Below are positions 1-7,441 of a DNA stretch of 24,243 nt, one piece after another. How positions within the stretch are numbered: the first letter of the stretch is position 1; every line of letters starts with the position of its first letter. Source of the DNA: Oscillospiraceae bacterium (GTDB taxonomy: Bacteria > Bacillota_A > Clostridia > Oscillospirales > CAG-272); assembly GCA_015063445.1 (NCBI GenBank), contig SVUD01000029.1, positions 1-24,243 on the forward strand, given 5' to 3'. The notes below the pieces were generated by a model. The model saw nothing but the letters and a program-made list of their open reading frames with translations. It ran no database searches and was not told the origin of the DNA. Position numbers and translations under genes: made by a program.

Positions 1-962
1 CAGGAGGAAAGGTGACCTATCATATCGGGGTAGTAAAGCTCGCAGAACTTAACCCATCCGGGTGAGCAAGAGGTGATCATAGGAAGTGTGCCGCCGTTCT
101 TAACTCTCTCGAGAAGCTCGGTAGCCTCTTCAACGATAGTGAAGTCTGCAGCGGTGTTGGTATCAAATACCTTCTCAAAGCCGAGTCTGCGAAGAGCCGC
201 AACCATCTTGCCCTCAACGTTAGTACCGATAGGCATATCGAAGCACTCACCGAGAGTAGCTCTGATAGAAGGAGCGGTCTGAACAACTACGTGCTTTGTG
301 GGATCAGCGAGAGCTTCCCATACCTTGTCGGTATCGTCACGCTCAACAAGAGCGCCCGTAGGACATACAACGGTACACTGACCGCAGGAGATACAGGGAG
401 TTTCAGCAAGAGTGATATCGAAGGGCTGACCGATGCAAGTATCGATACCTCTGTTATTAGCGCCGATTACAGATACGTACTGCTCGTTACATACGGCAAC
501 GCATCTACGGCAAAGAATACATTTGTTGTTATCTCTTACGAGATGAGGAGTAGAGTAGTCAAGCTCGTAGGTGGGCTTAAAGCCGCTAAAAGCATTGGAA
601 TCTACACCGTACTCAAGACAGAGCTTCTGAAGCTCGCAGTTGGTAGAACGTGAGCAGGAAAGGCAGTTCTTATCGTGAGTGGAAAGAATAAGCTCGAGAG
701 TGGTCTTACGAGCAGCTCTTACCTTAGCTGTATTCGTCTGGATTTCCATACCCTCGGTAACGGGGTATACACAAGCGGTAACAAGTCCGCGAGCACCGGT
801 AGCTTCAACTACACAGATACGGCAAGCACCGATTTCGTTTTTCTCTTTCATAAAGCAGAGAGTAGGAATTTCTACACCTGCCGCGCGCGCTGCTTCGAGA
901 ATGGTTGCGCCCTTGGGAACAGAAACGGCAATACCGTTTACTTTAACGTTTAACATTTCCAT
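1..962 (-). CDS. hydA: [FeFe] hydrogenase catalytic subunit (HydA/HndD type), 3' end outside window
   Basis: This is the catalytic H2-evolving or H2-oxidising subunit of an NAD-linked hydrogenase, acting in the cytoplasm. Reading the minus strand from ATG at 962 gives 320 residues before the window edge. A plant-type [2Fe-2S] domain has Cys 36, 47, 50 and 64. A His-Cys cluster site has His96 and Cys100, 103 and 109. Two [4Fe-4S] ferredoxin motifs lie at Cys148-158 and Cys190-200. The H-cluster domain then begins, with the L1 motif TSCSPGW at 297-303; L2 and L3 are not in the window. AGGAG at 972-976 fits the start at 962. It follows the NuoF-like gene by 18 nt and is the last visible gene of the operon. 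The second Cys of the textbook TSCCPGW motif is Ser here. Family identity is secure; the bifurcating role is inferred from the neighbouring subunits. Confidence 0.95.
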   Translation of the reverse strand, partial: MEMLNVKVNGIAVSVPKGATILEAARAAGVEIPTLCFMKEKNEIGACRICVVEATGARGLVTACVYPVTEGMEIQTNTAKVRAARKTTLELILSTHDKNCLSCSRSTNCELQKLCLEYGVDSNAFSGFKPTYELDYSTPHLVRDNNKCILCRRCVAVCNEQYVSVIGANNRGIDTCIGQPFDITLAETPCISCGQCTVVCPTGALVERDDTDKVWEALADPTKHVVVQTAPSIRATLGECFDMPIGTNVEGKMVAALRRLGFEKVFDTNTAADFTIVEEATELLERVKNGGTLPMITSCSPGWVKFCELYYPDMIGHLSS

Positions 963-980
963 AACATCGCACTCCTTTCA

Positions 981-2807
981 TTACTTCTTGTAAATAGCAT
1001 CGAACTTACAGCCTGCAACGCAAGCGCCGCACTTAACGCACTTAGAGGTGTCAATAGTGAAGGAAGCAAGCTTATGGCCGGGAGCGATGTAATCTGTTCT
1101 GGTAATAGCATCAGCAGGGCAGTTCTTAGCGCACTTACCGCAACCGATACACTTATCCTTATCAATGTAGTAGTTGATAAGTCCCTTACAAACACCTGCG
1201 GGGCAAACCTTATCTACAACGTGAGCGATATATTCCTCACGGAAGAACTTAAGGGTTGCAAGAACAGGGTTGGGAGCAGTCTGTCCGAGACCGCAAAGGG
1301 AATTCTGCTTGATGTAGTTACAGAGCTCTTCGAGTCTGTCAATATCCTCAAGAGTACCGTTACCCTGAGTGATTTTATCAAGTATTTCAAGAAGACGCTT
1401 AGTACCAACACGGCAGGGAGTACACTTACCGCAGGACTCGTCAACTGTGAATTCGAGGAAGAACTTAGCCATATCAACCATACAGTTATCCTCGTCCATT
1501 ACGATAAGTCCGCCCGAACCCATCATACAGCCGATAGAAACGAGGTTATCATAATCAACCTCGGTATTGATAAGGCTTGCGGGGATACATCCGCCGGAAG
1601 GTCCGCCTGTCTGAGCAGCCTTGAACTTCTTGCCGTTAGGAATACCGCCGCCTATCTCGTTGATGATCTTATCAAGGGTAAGTCCCATAGGAATCTCAAC
1701 AAGACCGGTATGTTCGATCTTTCCGCCGAGAGCGAATACCTTAGTACCCTTGGATCTCTCAGTACCCATAGAGTTGAACCATTCAGCGCCGTTAAGAATT
1801 ATCTGAGGAATGTTAGCAAAGGTTTCAACGTTGTTCTCAACCGTAGGAGAATTGAAAAGACCCTTAACTGCAGGATAGGGAGGACGGGGACGAGGCTCAC
1901 CTCTGTTACCCTCGATAGAAGTCATAAGAGCAGTTTCCTCGCCGCAAACGAATGCGCCCGCACCGAGCTTGATCTCAAGATCAAAGTCAAAGCCGGAGTC
2001 GAAGATGTTCTTACCGAGAAGTCCGTATTCCTTAGCCTGATCTATAGCGTGCTGAAGACGCTTAACTGCGATAGGATACTCAGCTCTTACGTAAACGTAA
2101 CCCTTGGTTGCGCCAACCGAGTAACCGCAGATAGTCATAGCTTCGATGATACAGTGGGGGTCACCCTCAAGAATAGAACGGTCCATGAATGCTCCGGGGT
2201 CACCCTCGTCCGCATTACATACAACGTACTTCTGAGGAGCCTTGTTAGGTGCGCAAAGAGCCCACTTACGACCTGTGGGGAATCCTCCGCCTCCTCTTCC
2301 ACGAAGTCCGGAATCGGTTACAACCTTGATAACGTCCTCGGGAGTCATTTCCGTAAGAACCTTACCGAGAGCCGCATAACCGTCCATTGCTATGTATTCT
2401 TCGATATTGTCGGGGTCGATAACACCGCAGTTACGAAGAACTATACGCTTCTGTGATTTGTAGAAATTGGTGTCGTTAAGAGAAAGCTCAGAAGCTGCCT
2501 TCTTAACAGTTTCGTCAGCAACCTCATCTCTGTAAACAAGGCGCTCAACGATTCTACCCTTGAGAAGATGCTCTTCTACGATTTCCTTTACGTCGTCGGG
2601 AGTAACACGGCTGTAGAAGGTTCCGTCGGGATAGATAATAACGATAGGACCGAGTGCGCAAAGACCGAAGCATCCCGTCTGAACGAGCTTTACTTCCTCT
2701 GCGAGTCCGAAAGCCTCAATGTTCTCGTTGAAAGCCTTCTGAAGCGTCTGGCTTCCCGAAGAGGTACAGCCGGTACCGCCACAAATAAGTACGTGTGAAC
2801 GAATCAT
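981..2807 (-). CDS. hydB: NADH-binding hydrogenase subunit, NuoF-like (HydB/HndC)
   Basis: This 608-aa protein is the flavin and NAD(H)-binding subunit that passes electrons between NADH, ferredoxin and the catalytic subunit. In order it shows a thioredoxin-like [2Fe-2S] domain (Cys9, 14, 46, 50), a NuoF core with the glycine-rich FMN/NADH motif GRGGGGFPTG at 170-179, the [4Fe-4S] motif SCGKCTPCR near 455-470, and two C-terminal [4Fe-4S] ferredoxin motifs (Cys553-563 and Cys590-600). The extra N-terminal and C-terminal domains are typical of HydB/HndC and not of complex I NuoF, which is shorter. The start at 2807 has AGGAGG at 2815-2820, which overlaps the stop codon of the upstream HndB-like gene, so translation is probably coupled. 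The motifs are directly visible. Electron bifurcation is inferred from the HydABC-like subunit set. Confidence 0.95.
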   Translation of the reverse strand: MIRSHVLICGGTGCTSSGSQTLQKAFNENIEAFGLAEEVKLVQTGCFGLCALGPIVIIYPDGTFYSRVTPDDVKEIVEEHLLKGRIVERLVYRDEVADETVKKAASELSLNDTNFYKSQKRIVLRNCGVIDPDNIEEYIAMDGYAALGKVLTEMTPEDVIKVVTDSGLRGRGGGGFPTGRKWALCAPNKAPQKYVVCNADEGDPGAFMDRSILEGDPHCIIEAMTICGYSVGATKGYVYVRAEYPIAVKRLQHAIDQAKEYGLLGKNIFDSGFDFDLEIKLGAGAFVCGEETALMTSIEGNRGEPRPRPPYPAVKGLFNSPTVENNVETFANIPQIILNGAEWFNSMGTERSKGTKVFALGGKIEHTGLVEIPMGLTLDKIINEIGGGIPNGKKFKAAQTGGPSGGCIPASLINTEVDYDNLVSIGCMMGSGGLIVMDEDNCMVDMAKFFLEFTVDESCGKCTPCRVGTKRLLEILDKITQGNGTLEDIDRLEELCNYIKQNSLCGLGQTAPNPVLATLKFFREEYIAHVVDKVCPAGVCKGLINYYIDKDKCIGCGKCAKNCPADAITRTDYIAPGHKLASFTIDTSKCVKCGACVAGCKFDAIYKK

Positions 2808-2819
2808 AACTTTACCTCC

Positions 2820-3191
2820 TTATATTTTGGCGTTAGCTACGGTGTATTCAGTAACAACGTTGCCGCCCTTTAAGTGTTTTTCAACGACTTCCTTTGCCTT
2901 CTCGGGAGTCATTTTTACGTAAGTAACCTTTTCCTTACCTGCCTCGATTACTTCAACGATGGGCTCAAGCTGGCAGAAGCCGATGCATCCGGTCTGAGAA
3001 ACGCTAACCTTTTCATAAAGACCTGCGTTATTTACCTCTTCAACAAGGGTATTAAGAACAGGACGCGCGCCGGCGGCGATTCCGCAAGTAGCCATTCCGA
3101 CTACAACACGAACTTCACCGTAACCATCGCGAAGAGCAACCTTGCTCTTCATTCTCTCTTTGATTGCTTGTAATTCAGCCAAAGATTTCAT
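2820..3191 (-). CDS. hndB: HndB-like (2Fe-2S) ferredoxin-fold subunit
   Basis: This 123-aa small protein resembles HndB, the accessory subunit of tetrameric NADP-reducing hydrogenases. After a short helical N-terminus, a thioredoxin-like ferredoxin fold is suggested by the motif ATCGIAAGA around Cys36 and TGCIGFC with Cys69 and Cys73. Only three cysteines are seen where a standard thioredoxin-like [2Fe-2S] site has four, so a missing or substituted ligand is possible; I recall HndB proteins sharing the CGIAAGAR pattern. It lies directly upstream of the NuoF-like gene, with the stop inside that gene's ribosome binding site. A purine-rich AAGGAAG site precedes the ATG. The role is probably electron transfer or structural within the complex. 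Its presence makes the set HndABCD-like rather than strictly three-subunit. Confidence 0.85.
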   Translation of the reverse strand: MKSLAELQAIKERMKSKVALRDGYGEVRVVVGMATCGIAAGARPVLNTLVEEVNNAGLYEKVSVSQTGCIGFCQLEPIVEVIEAGKEKVTYVKMTPEKAKEVVEKHLKGGNVVTEYTVANAKI

Positions 3192-3223
3192 TTTTTTCTT
3201 CCTTTCTGTTGGTGTATATATTT

Positions 3224-3778
3224 TTATTGTAATACGCTATTATATTGTTCCGCAAGATTTTCCTTTATCCATATAAGGACCTCAAAGGTATCGAGCGGTA
3301 CGTTTTCGAGAATCTCGCGAAGCTCGCGAGTATCAAGAAATACTTCTGCCTCGCCGATCGTATGCCTATAGACAAAATCAACGTTTGGATGACCTTGAAT
3401 AAGGGTAACAAGCGAGGACGCAGCATCGCCAAGAGGCGTAAAATCTATATGATTTTTGTAAAATACGGCTGTAACAGTTGTTCCGTGCTCCTCGGGATAA
3501 TGAGAGAAGTGCTTCGACTCGATATTGACGCTGCCGCCGGTTTGCTCGGCCGCACACTGCAAAAGGGGAATTCCCATTCCGACCTTACGGGTCGTTCTCG
3601 TAGTATAGAAGGGATTTTTAACGGATTCGAGAATTTCTTCGGTCATCCCCGTTCCGTTATCCTTGATTACAAGCGTCAGAGTATCGTCCTTTTCGAGAAT
3701 AGAGATCTCAACAAGCGTGGCATTAGCCTTCGTTGAATTCTCGGTTATATCTAAAATATTCAGTGAAAGCTCTTTCAT
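3224..3778 (-). CDS. HATPase_c (GHKL) ATP-binding protein, hydrogenase-operon type
   Basis: This 184-aa soluble protein has a GHKL ATPase fold like that of histidine kinases and anti-sigma kinases. The N-box region is at residues 4-15 (LSLNILDITENS), the G1 box is DNGTGM near 41-46, and the G2 box is GMGIPLL near 67-73. There is no DHp phospho-acceptor domain, no membrane segment and no PAS domain, so it is not a conventional sensor kinase. The C-terminal 80 residues contain no motif I recognise. Its start overlaps the stop of the PHP gene by ATGA, which implies translational coupling. A second, different HATPase protein is encoded upstream in the same operon. A regulatory role controlling or reporting hydrogenase state is inferred from context only. 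Confidence 0.8.
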   Translation of the reverse strand: MKELSLNILDITENSTKANATLVEISILEKDDTLTLVIKDNGTGMTEEILESVKNPFYTTRTTRKVGMGIPLLQCAAEQTGGSVNIESKHFSHYPEEHGTTVTAVFYKNHIDFTPLGDAASSLVTLIQGHPNVDFVYRHTIGEAEVFLDTRELREILENVPLDTFEVLIWIKENLAEQYNSVLQ

Positions 3779-4506
3779 TTTTTATTCCTCAAAAGCTCAA
3801 AAAGCTTTTTTCTTATTGCTTCCGGCTCTCTTTCGCAATCAAGCTCAACAAAGTTTTCCTTGTCTCTAATTGACGTAAGATAATGAGCGTCGGAGCTGAT
3901 GATGAATTTGCTTTTATCTATTCCGTATTTCGCCGAGTATTCATCCTTTTTCGCGCCGTCATGCAACTCGAAAAACGAGAATTCGGTATCGGGCGGAATA
4001 GCGCCGAGAACGGATATTATTCCGTTAGAATCTCGGTCTATGTGAGCTGGATAGGCTATGCCGCCGAATTCTTCAACTGTAGCCTTTACGTCTTCAATAG
4101 AAATAAAGGATGCGTTTGTAAGAAGGTTTTCTTCCTTCCCGATGACGTTATCGTCACCGTCGAGAATAAGCTGTTCTCCGAAGAATTCCGGCTTGTTCTT
4201 TATAAGAAAGCGGTGGTTTTCAACGTAATCATCAAATCTCAATGCGTCATCAAGATTTTCAAAAAGACATACTACGTGAATATCCTCAGCAGTAGTAAGC
4301 TCCATACCCGCAATGGGTATAACACCGTATTTTTTCGCTGCGGAATAAAATGCAGGGCAGTTTTTTGCGCTGTTATGGTCTGTCAGAGCAACGATATCAA
4401 TTTCCGAAAGTGATGCCATACCGGCAATGTTGTTCGGAGTATTATCATCGTCACCGCAAGGGGAGAGACAGGAATGCGTATGAAGATCGTAATAATACCT
4501 TGCCAT
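3775..4506 (-). CDS. PHP-domain metal-dependent phosphoesterase
   Basis: This 243-aa protein belongs to the PHP family of metal-dependent phosphoesterases. Expected metal-binding motifs are visible in order: DLHTHS near residues 8-13, TDHN near 41-44, GMELTT near 66-71, AHID near 153-156 and SDAH near 203-206. This full set suggests an active di- or trinuclear metal centre. The substrate is unknown; stand-alone PHP proteins of this size include nucleotide and nucleoside-phosphate hydrolases. The ATG shares its A with the TAA stop of the preceding DRTGG gene, and the gene ends in an ATGA overlap with the following HATPase gene. It is therefore in the middle of the hydrogenase operon. A link to nucleotide signalling is plausible but unproven. 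Confidence 0.85.
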   Translation of the reverse strand: MARYYYDLHTHSCLSPCGDDDNTPNNIAGMASLSEIDIVALTDHNSAKNCPAFYSAAKKYGVIPIAGMELTTAEDIHVVCLFENLDDALRFDDYVENHRFLIKNKPEFFGEQLILDGDDNVIGKEENLLTNASFISIEDVKATVEEFGGIAYPAHIDRDSNGIISVLGAIPPDTEFSFFELHDGAKKDEYSAKYGIDKSKFIISSDAHYLTSIRDKENFVELDCEREPEAIRKKLFELLRNKK

Positions 4507-4832
4507 TAGATGATACCGGATATCTGCTTTGCGATAGCGTAAGCAGAATTAGAAGACGAGAGGACGTTAACGCCCTTTGCTTCTGCGGCGGCAATGATTT
4601 CAGCGTCGATGGTGACACCCTCGGCAAGCACAACGCAGCTGACATCCGTAAGTGTAGCGACGGCTATAACGTTGATATTTGACATTATCGTTATCCATAC
4701 GTTTCCCGAATCGGCTTTTCCCATAACCCAGCTTAAAAGATCACCAATGTACGCTCCCTCGGGCACACGCTCGGGAGAGGGCATACAAATAACCTCAAAG
4801 CCGCATTCTTTTGCTAAAGATTCTACGGTCAT
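4506..4832 (-). CDS. DRTGG-domain protein, downstream copy
   Basis: This 108-aa protein consists of little more than one DRTGG-like domain, a regulatory fold found in phosphotransacetylases and CBS-domain proteins. The core SNINVIAVATLTDVSCVVL followed by AEIIAAAEAKGVNVLSS matches the pattern of the other DRTGG protein in this operon (6559-6915), where the corresponding part reads CVTDQAVLLTGL and MIELARENGIVMMST. The two are divergent paralogues. It has no transmembrane segments or catalytic motifs. The gene starts 2 nt after the stop of the hydrogenase-like gene and overlaps the PHP start. The ligand of DRTGG domains is not established. By position I infer a sensory or adaptor role. The fold assignment is by pattern, not by search. 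Confidence 0.7.
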   Translation of the reverse strand: MTVESLAKECGFEVICMPSPERVPEGAYIGDLLSWVMGKADSGNVWITIMSNINVIAVATLTDVSCVVLAEGVTIDAEIIAAAEAKGVNVLSSSNSAYAIAKQISGII

Positions 4833-4834
4833 AA

Positions 4835-6097
4835 TTATTCCTTCCTGTCAGAGCCGTTCCATCTGTTTTTGATAGGACAGTCTTCCTGACAAGCGGTTTG
4901 TTTAACTACGTCCTCCGCAAATGCTCTGCAGGTAGGTGCGCCGCACGCGCCGCAGTCTATTCCGGGAAGAGTAGATTTTATTCTTTGAATATCCGCCATC
5001 ATACGCATTGATTCGGCAATATTGCTTCCAAGGCGATTTGAGGGCGTATACGTCGGCATATCCTCAAAAAGATAATCCGCCGTAATATAAGTATCCTTAG
5101 GTAATGTATTCTGAGATACCGGGAGGTATCTTCTTAATGTTTGAAGTCTGGCTTTTGCGATAAAAGGATTTTGTATTGTGAGAACCCCGCCGACACAGCC
5201 TCCTGTGCATGCGTTGAGTTCTATAAATTCCAAAGGCGGAATGTTTCCGTTTTCTACCTGATCAAGAACGTGAATGACGTTTTCTATTCCGTCAGCCGCA
5301 AGATAATCTTCATTGAATATAGCAGTAGCCTCGCCGCCCGATCTCGCCCAACCGATTCCGATGCGTCCGGACTCGGAAAGCATCTCAACGTTTTCCTCCT
5401 TTTTCATCTTTGCGATGAGAAGAAAATAAACGTCGTTTATGGAGACAACCTCGTCAACCTCGCTCTTATATCCCGCAAAGCCGTTTTTAACGTAGCTTAC
5501 TTTCGCGGGGCAGGGGGATATGAAGCATACTCCGATATCCTCGGGCTTTAATTCGGGGTGCTTTTCAAGCGCGCGTTCTCTTGCAAGTCTTGCCGCTATC
5601 TCCATAGGAGGAAGCATATGTATGACGTTTTCCGCAAGAGAAGGGAATCGCAGGCTTATAAGCCTCAGCACTACGGGACACGCAGAGCTTATAGCGGGCT
5701 TTTTTATACCGTCTGTTTGTAAATACAAACGAGTGTAAGCCGTAACTAATTCCGCGGCCTTAGCTACCTCGTAGACGTCGTCGAATCCAATCTTCAAAAG
5801 ACCGTTCAGAACGTAGTCTACGTCATCAAGATTATCAAACTGACCGTAAAGGCTCGGAGCGGGAAGCGCTATTTTCCATTTGAAGCGATCCATATCGGAT
5901 ATTTTGCTCGAAACCGCTTTTTTTGCCTTTTGAGTGCAGTATCTTATACATGCTCCGCAATCAATACACCTTTCGGGATTGATAACGGCATGTCCGTTTT
6001 TAATGCGTATTGCTTCGGTAGGGCAGTGCTTCAGGCATGTTGTACAGCCTGTACACTTGCTTTCATCCAAAAGAACAGAATGTTCGTATGAATACAT
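4835..6097 (-). CDS. Non-canonical [FeFe]-hydrogenase-like protein (group D / HfsB-like, probable sensor)
   Basis: This 420-aa protein has two N-terminal [4Fe-4S] motifs (Cys15-18-21-25 and Cys44-47-50-54), an H-cluster-type domain, and a C-terminal Fe-S motif beginning CGACGAPTC with later CQEDC. The H-cluster loops are present but altered. L1 reads SSACPV, so the Cys that donates protons in catalytic enzymes is Ala. L2 reads SPCPAK, keeping the cluster Cys but not Met. L3 reads NACTGGCVGG, keeping both cysteines. All four usual ligands of the H-cluster [4Fe-4S] could therefore be present while efficient turnover is unlikely. This matches the HfsB-like or group D hydrogenases known beside multimeric clostridial hydrogenases, for which sensing has been proposed. 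It sits between HATPase and DRTGG genes. The function is inferred. Confidence 0.85.
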   Translation of the reverse strand: MYSYEHSVLLDESKCTGCTTCLKHCPTEAIRIKNGHAVINPERCIDCGACIRYCTQKAKKAVSSKISDMDRFKWKIALPAPSLYGQFDNLDDVDYVLNGLLKIGFDDVYEVAKAAELVTAYTRLYLQTDGIKKPAISSACPVVLRLISLRFPSLAENVIHMLPPMEIAARLARERALEKHPELKPEDIGVCFISPCPAKVSYVKNGFAGYKSEVDEVVSINDVYFLLIAKMKKEENVEMLSESGRIGIGWARSGGEATAIFNEDYLAADGIENVIHVLDQVENGNIPPLEFIELNACTGGCVGGVLTIQNPFIAKARLQTLRRYLPVSQNTLPKDTYITADYLFEDMPTYTPSNRLGSNIAESMRMMADIQRIKSTLPGIDCGACGAPTCRAFAEDVVKQTACQEDCPIKNRWNGSDRKE

Positions 6098-6139
6098 AGC
6101 AATAACCGTCCTTTCCCAGCATATTTCTTGTTTTGATGC

Positions 6140-6562
6140 TTAGATGTTGACCTTCATAGTAATGGTCGTACCTTCACCGACGACAGAGGAAATCTCCATA
6201 CTGTCGCTGTTCTTTTTCATATTGGGCAGTCCCATTCCCGCGCCGAATCCGAGCGAACGGATACTGTCGGGAGCAGTGGAATAACCCGCTTGCATAGCCT
6301 TTTCTATATCGGCTATACCGGGGCCGTGATCTTTAAGAATTATCTCGACATAGTTTTCAGAGATCGTAACATCCGCTTCTCCTCCGCCTGCGTGAATAAC
6401 CATGTTGATCTCACCCTCGTACATTGCAATAGAAACTCTTTTTATCGTTTCGGCATCGAGACCGAGCTGTCGAAGATTCTTTTTCACTTGAACAGAAGCT
6501 TGACCGGCAGAGGTAAAATCGTTTCCGTCAACGTCAAAATGAAAAACTAATTTATCGCTCAT
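6140..6562 (-). CDS. Anti-sigma-type ATP-binding protein (RsbW/SpoIIAB-like HATPase)
   Basis: This 140-aa protein is a minimal GHKL ATPase of the serine-protein-kinase/anti-sigma type. The N-box is at about residues 47-58 (AMYEGEINMVIH), the G1 box is DHGPGI near 79-84, and the glycine-rich lid is GFGAGMGLPNM near 105-115. In RsbW and SpoIIAB such proteins bind a sigma factor or phosphorylate an STAS partner. No sigma factor or STAS protein is encoded nearby, so the partner is unknown. The ATG overlaps the TGA of the preceding DRTGG gene (ATGA), with a GGAGG site inside that gene. A partnership with the adjacent hydrogenase-like protein or DRTGG protein is inference from strict gene order. 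Confidence 0.8.
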   Translation of the reverse strand: MSDKLVFHFDVDGNDFTSAGQASVQVKKNLRQLGLDAETIKRVSIAMYEGEINMVIHAGGGEADVTISENYVEIILKDHGPGIADIEKAMQAGYSTAPDSIRSLGFGAGMGLPNMKKNSDSMEISSVVGEGTTITMKVNI

Positions 6563-6915
6563 TTCTTTACCTCCGAAGAGCCGACAAGACCATTGGAATA
6601 GAGAATTCCGCAGGTGTTGTAAAGGGTTTTCTCGGTGCTCATCATCACGATGCCGTTTTCACGAGCCAACTCTATCATCTCTTCGTTAGGAGATTTTGAA
6701 CGAACAAAGATAATGCATACCATATCCATCATAAGCGCAGTACGTATAACCTGCGGATTAACAAGACCGGTCAAAAGAACCGCCTGATCCGTAACGCAAG
6801 CAAGAACGTCGCTCATAAGGTCGCAGCCGAACGCAGAATAAACATCTTTGTTCATGTGCTCCTCGCATGCGAGAACCTTTGCATCCAACAATTTTTGTAA
6901 TTCGGAAATTTTCAT
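6559..6915 (-). CDS. DRTGG-domain protein, upstream copy
   Basis: This 118-aa protein has one DRTGG-like domain: an N-terminal helix (MKISELQKLLDAKVL), then an alternating alpha/beta core with LTGLVNPQVIRTALMM and VCIIFVRSK. The ATG at 6915 is chosen because GAGGA at 6921-6925 gives it normal spacing. An in-frame GTG at 6927 overlaps that ribosome binding site and is unlikely to be used. It follows the NuoE-like gene by 31 nt and overlaps the HATPase gene by 4 nt. It is a divergent paralogue of the DRTGG protein at 4506-4832. Together with the two HATPase genes this gives two HATPase/DRTGG pairs around the hydrogenase-like gene. The role is not known. Confidence 0.7.
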   Translation of the reverse strand: MKISELQKLLDAKVLACEEHMNKDVYSAFGCDLMSDVLACVTDQAVLLTGLVNPQVIRTALMMDMVCIIFVRSKSPNEEMIELARENGIVMMSTEKTLYNTCGILYSNGLVGSSEVKK

Positions 6916-6946
6916 AATATTCCTCACGCTTTACCAAACGTATATC

Positions 6947-7441
6947 TTAATTATACTTCGCAACTATACCCTTAACGTCATCAACGGTAAGTCTGCCGTA
7001 AACGTCCTCGTTAACAGTAAGAACGGGAGCGAGTCCGCAAGCACCGATGCAACGGGAAGCAGTAAGAGAATACTTTCTATCGGGCGTGCATTCGTCACCG
7101 CCGATACCGAGAACCTCCTGAAGCTTATCGTAGATCTGTCCTGAGCCCTTAACGTAGCAAGCGGTACCAAGGCAAACTGCGATGTGATAGTCACCCTTAG
7201 GAGAGAGAGAGAACTGAGCATAGAAGGTAGCAACGCCGTATACCTTTTCAAGCGGAACGTTCATACCCTCTGCAATCATGTTCTGCACTTCAATGGGAAG
7301 GTAACCGTAAACGTCCTGAGCCTGCTGCATAACAGCCATAAGACGACTCTTGTCGTGCTTGTTGGCATCGATTATTGCCTTAAGCTTTGCTTCCTGCTCG
7401 GGAGTACCATTGAAGGGAATGGTGGAAAGTTTTTTGAGCAT
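6947..7441 (-). CDS. hydC: NuoE-like hydrogenase subunit (HydC/HndA)
   Basis: This 164-aa thioredoxin-like [2Fe-2S] subunit is related to complex I NuoE and to HydC/HndA of NAD(P)-linked hydrogenases. An N-terminal helical bundle (residues 10-75, with AQDVYGYLP and VYGVATFYAQF typical of NuoE) precedes the cluster site with Cys90, Cys95, Cys131 and Cys135 (CLGTAC and CIGAC). It accepts or donates electrons next to the flavin of the NuoF-like subunit. The start at 7441 has AGGAGG at 7452-7457. It is the first gene of the operon and lies about 240 nt downstream of the predicted start of transcription. Length and motifs match the family well. Confidence 0.95.
   Translation of the reverse strand: MLKKLSTIPFNGTPEQEAKLKAIIDANKHDKSRLMAVMQQAQDVYGYLPIEVQNMIAEGMNVPLEKVYGVATFYAQFSLSPKGDYHIAVCLGTACYVKGSGQIYDKLQEVLGIGGDECTPDRKYSLTASRCIGACGLAPVLTVNEDVYGRLTVDDVKGIVAKYN

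Noticed and set aside
291..993. Plus-strand open frames over the hydrogenase catalytic gene
   Set aside because: They are shadows of the minus-strand hydA frame, which encodes all expected Fe-S motifs.
1074..2456. Long plus-strand open frame of 460 codons
   Set aside because: It lies antisense to the NuoF-like gene, has no family motif and no ribosome binding site; the minus-strand product is unmistakable.
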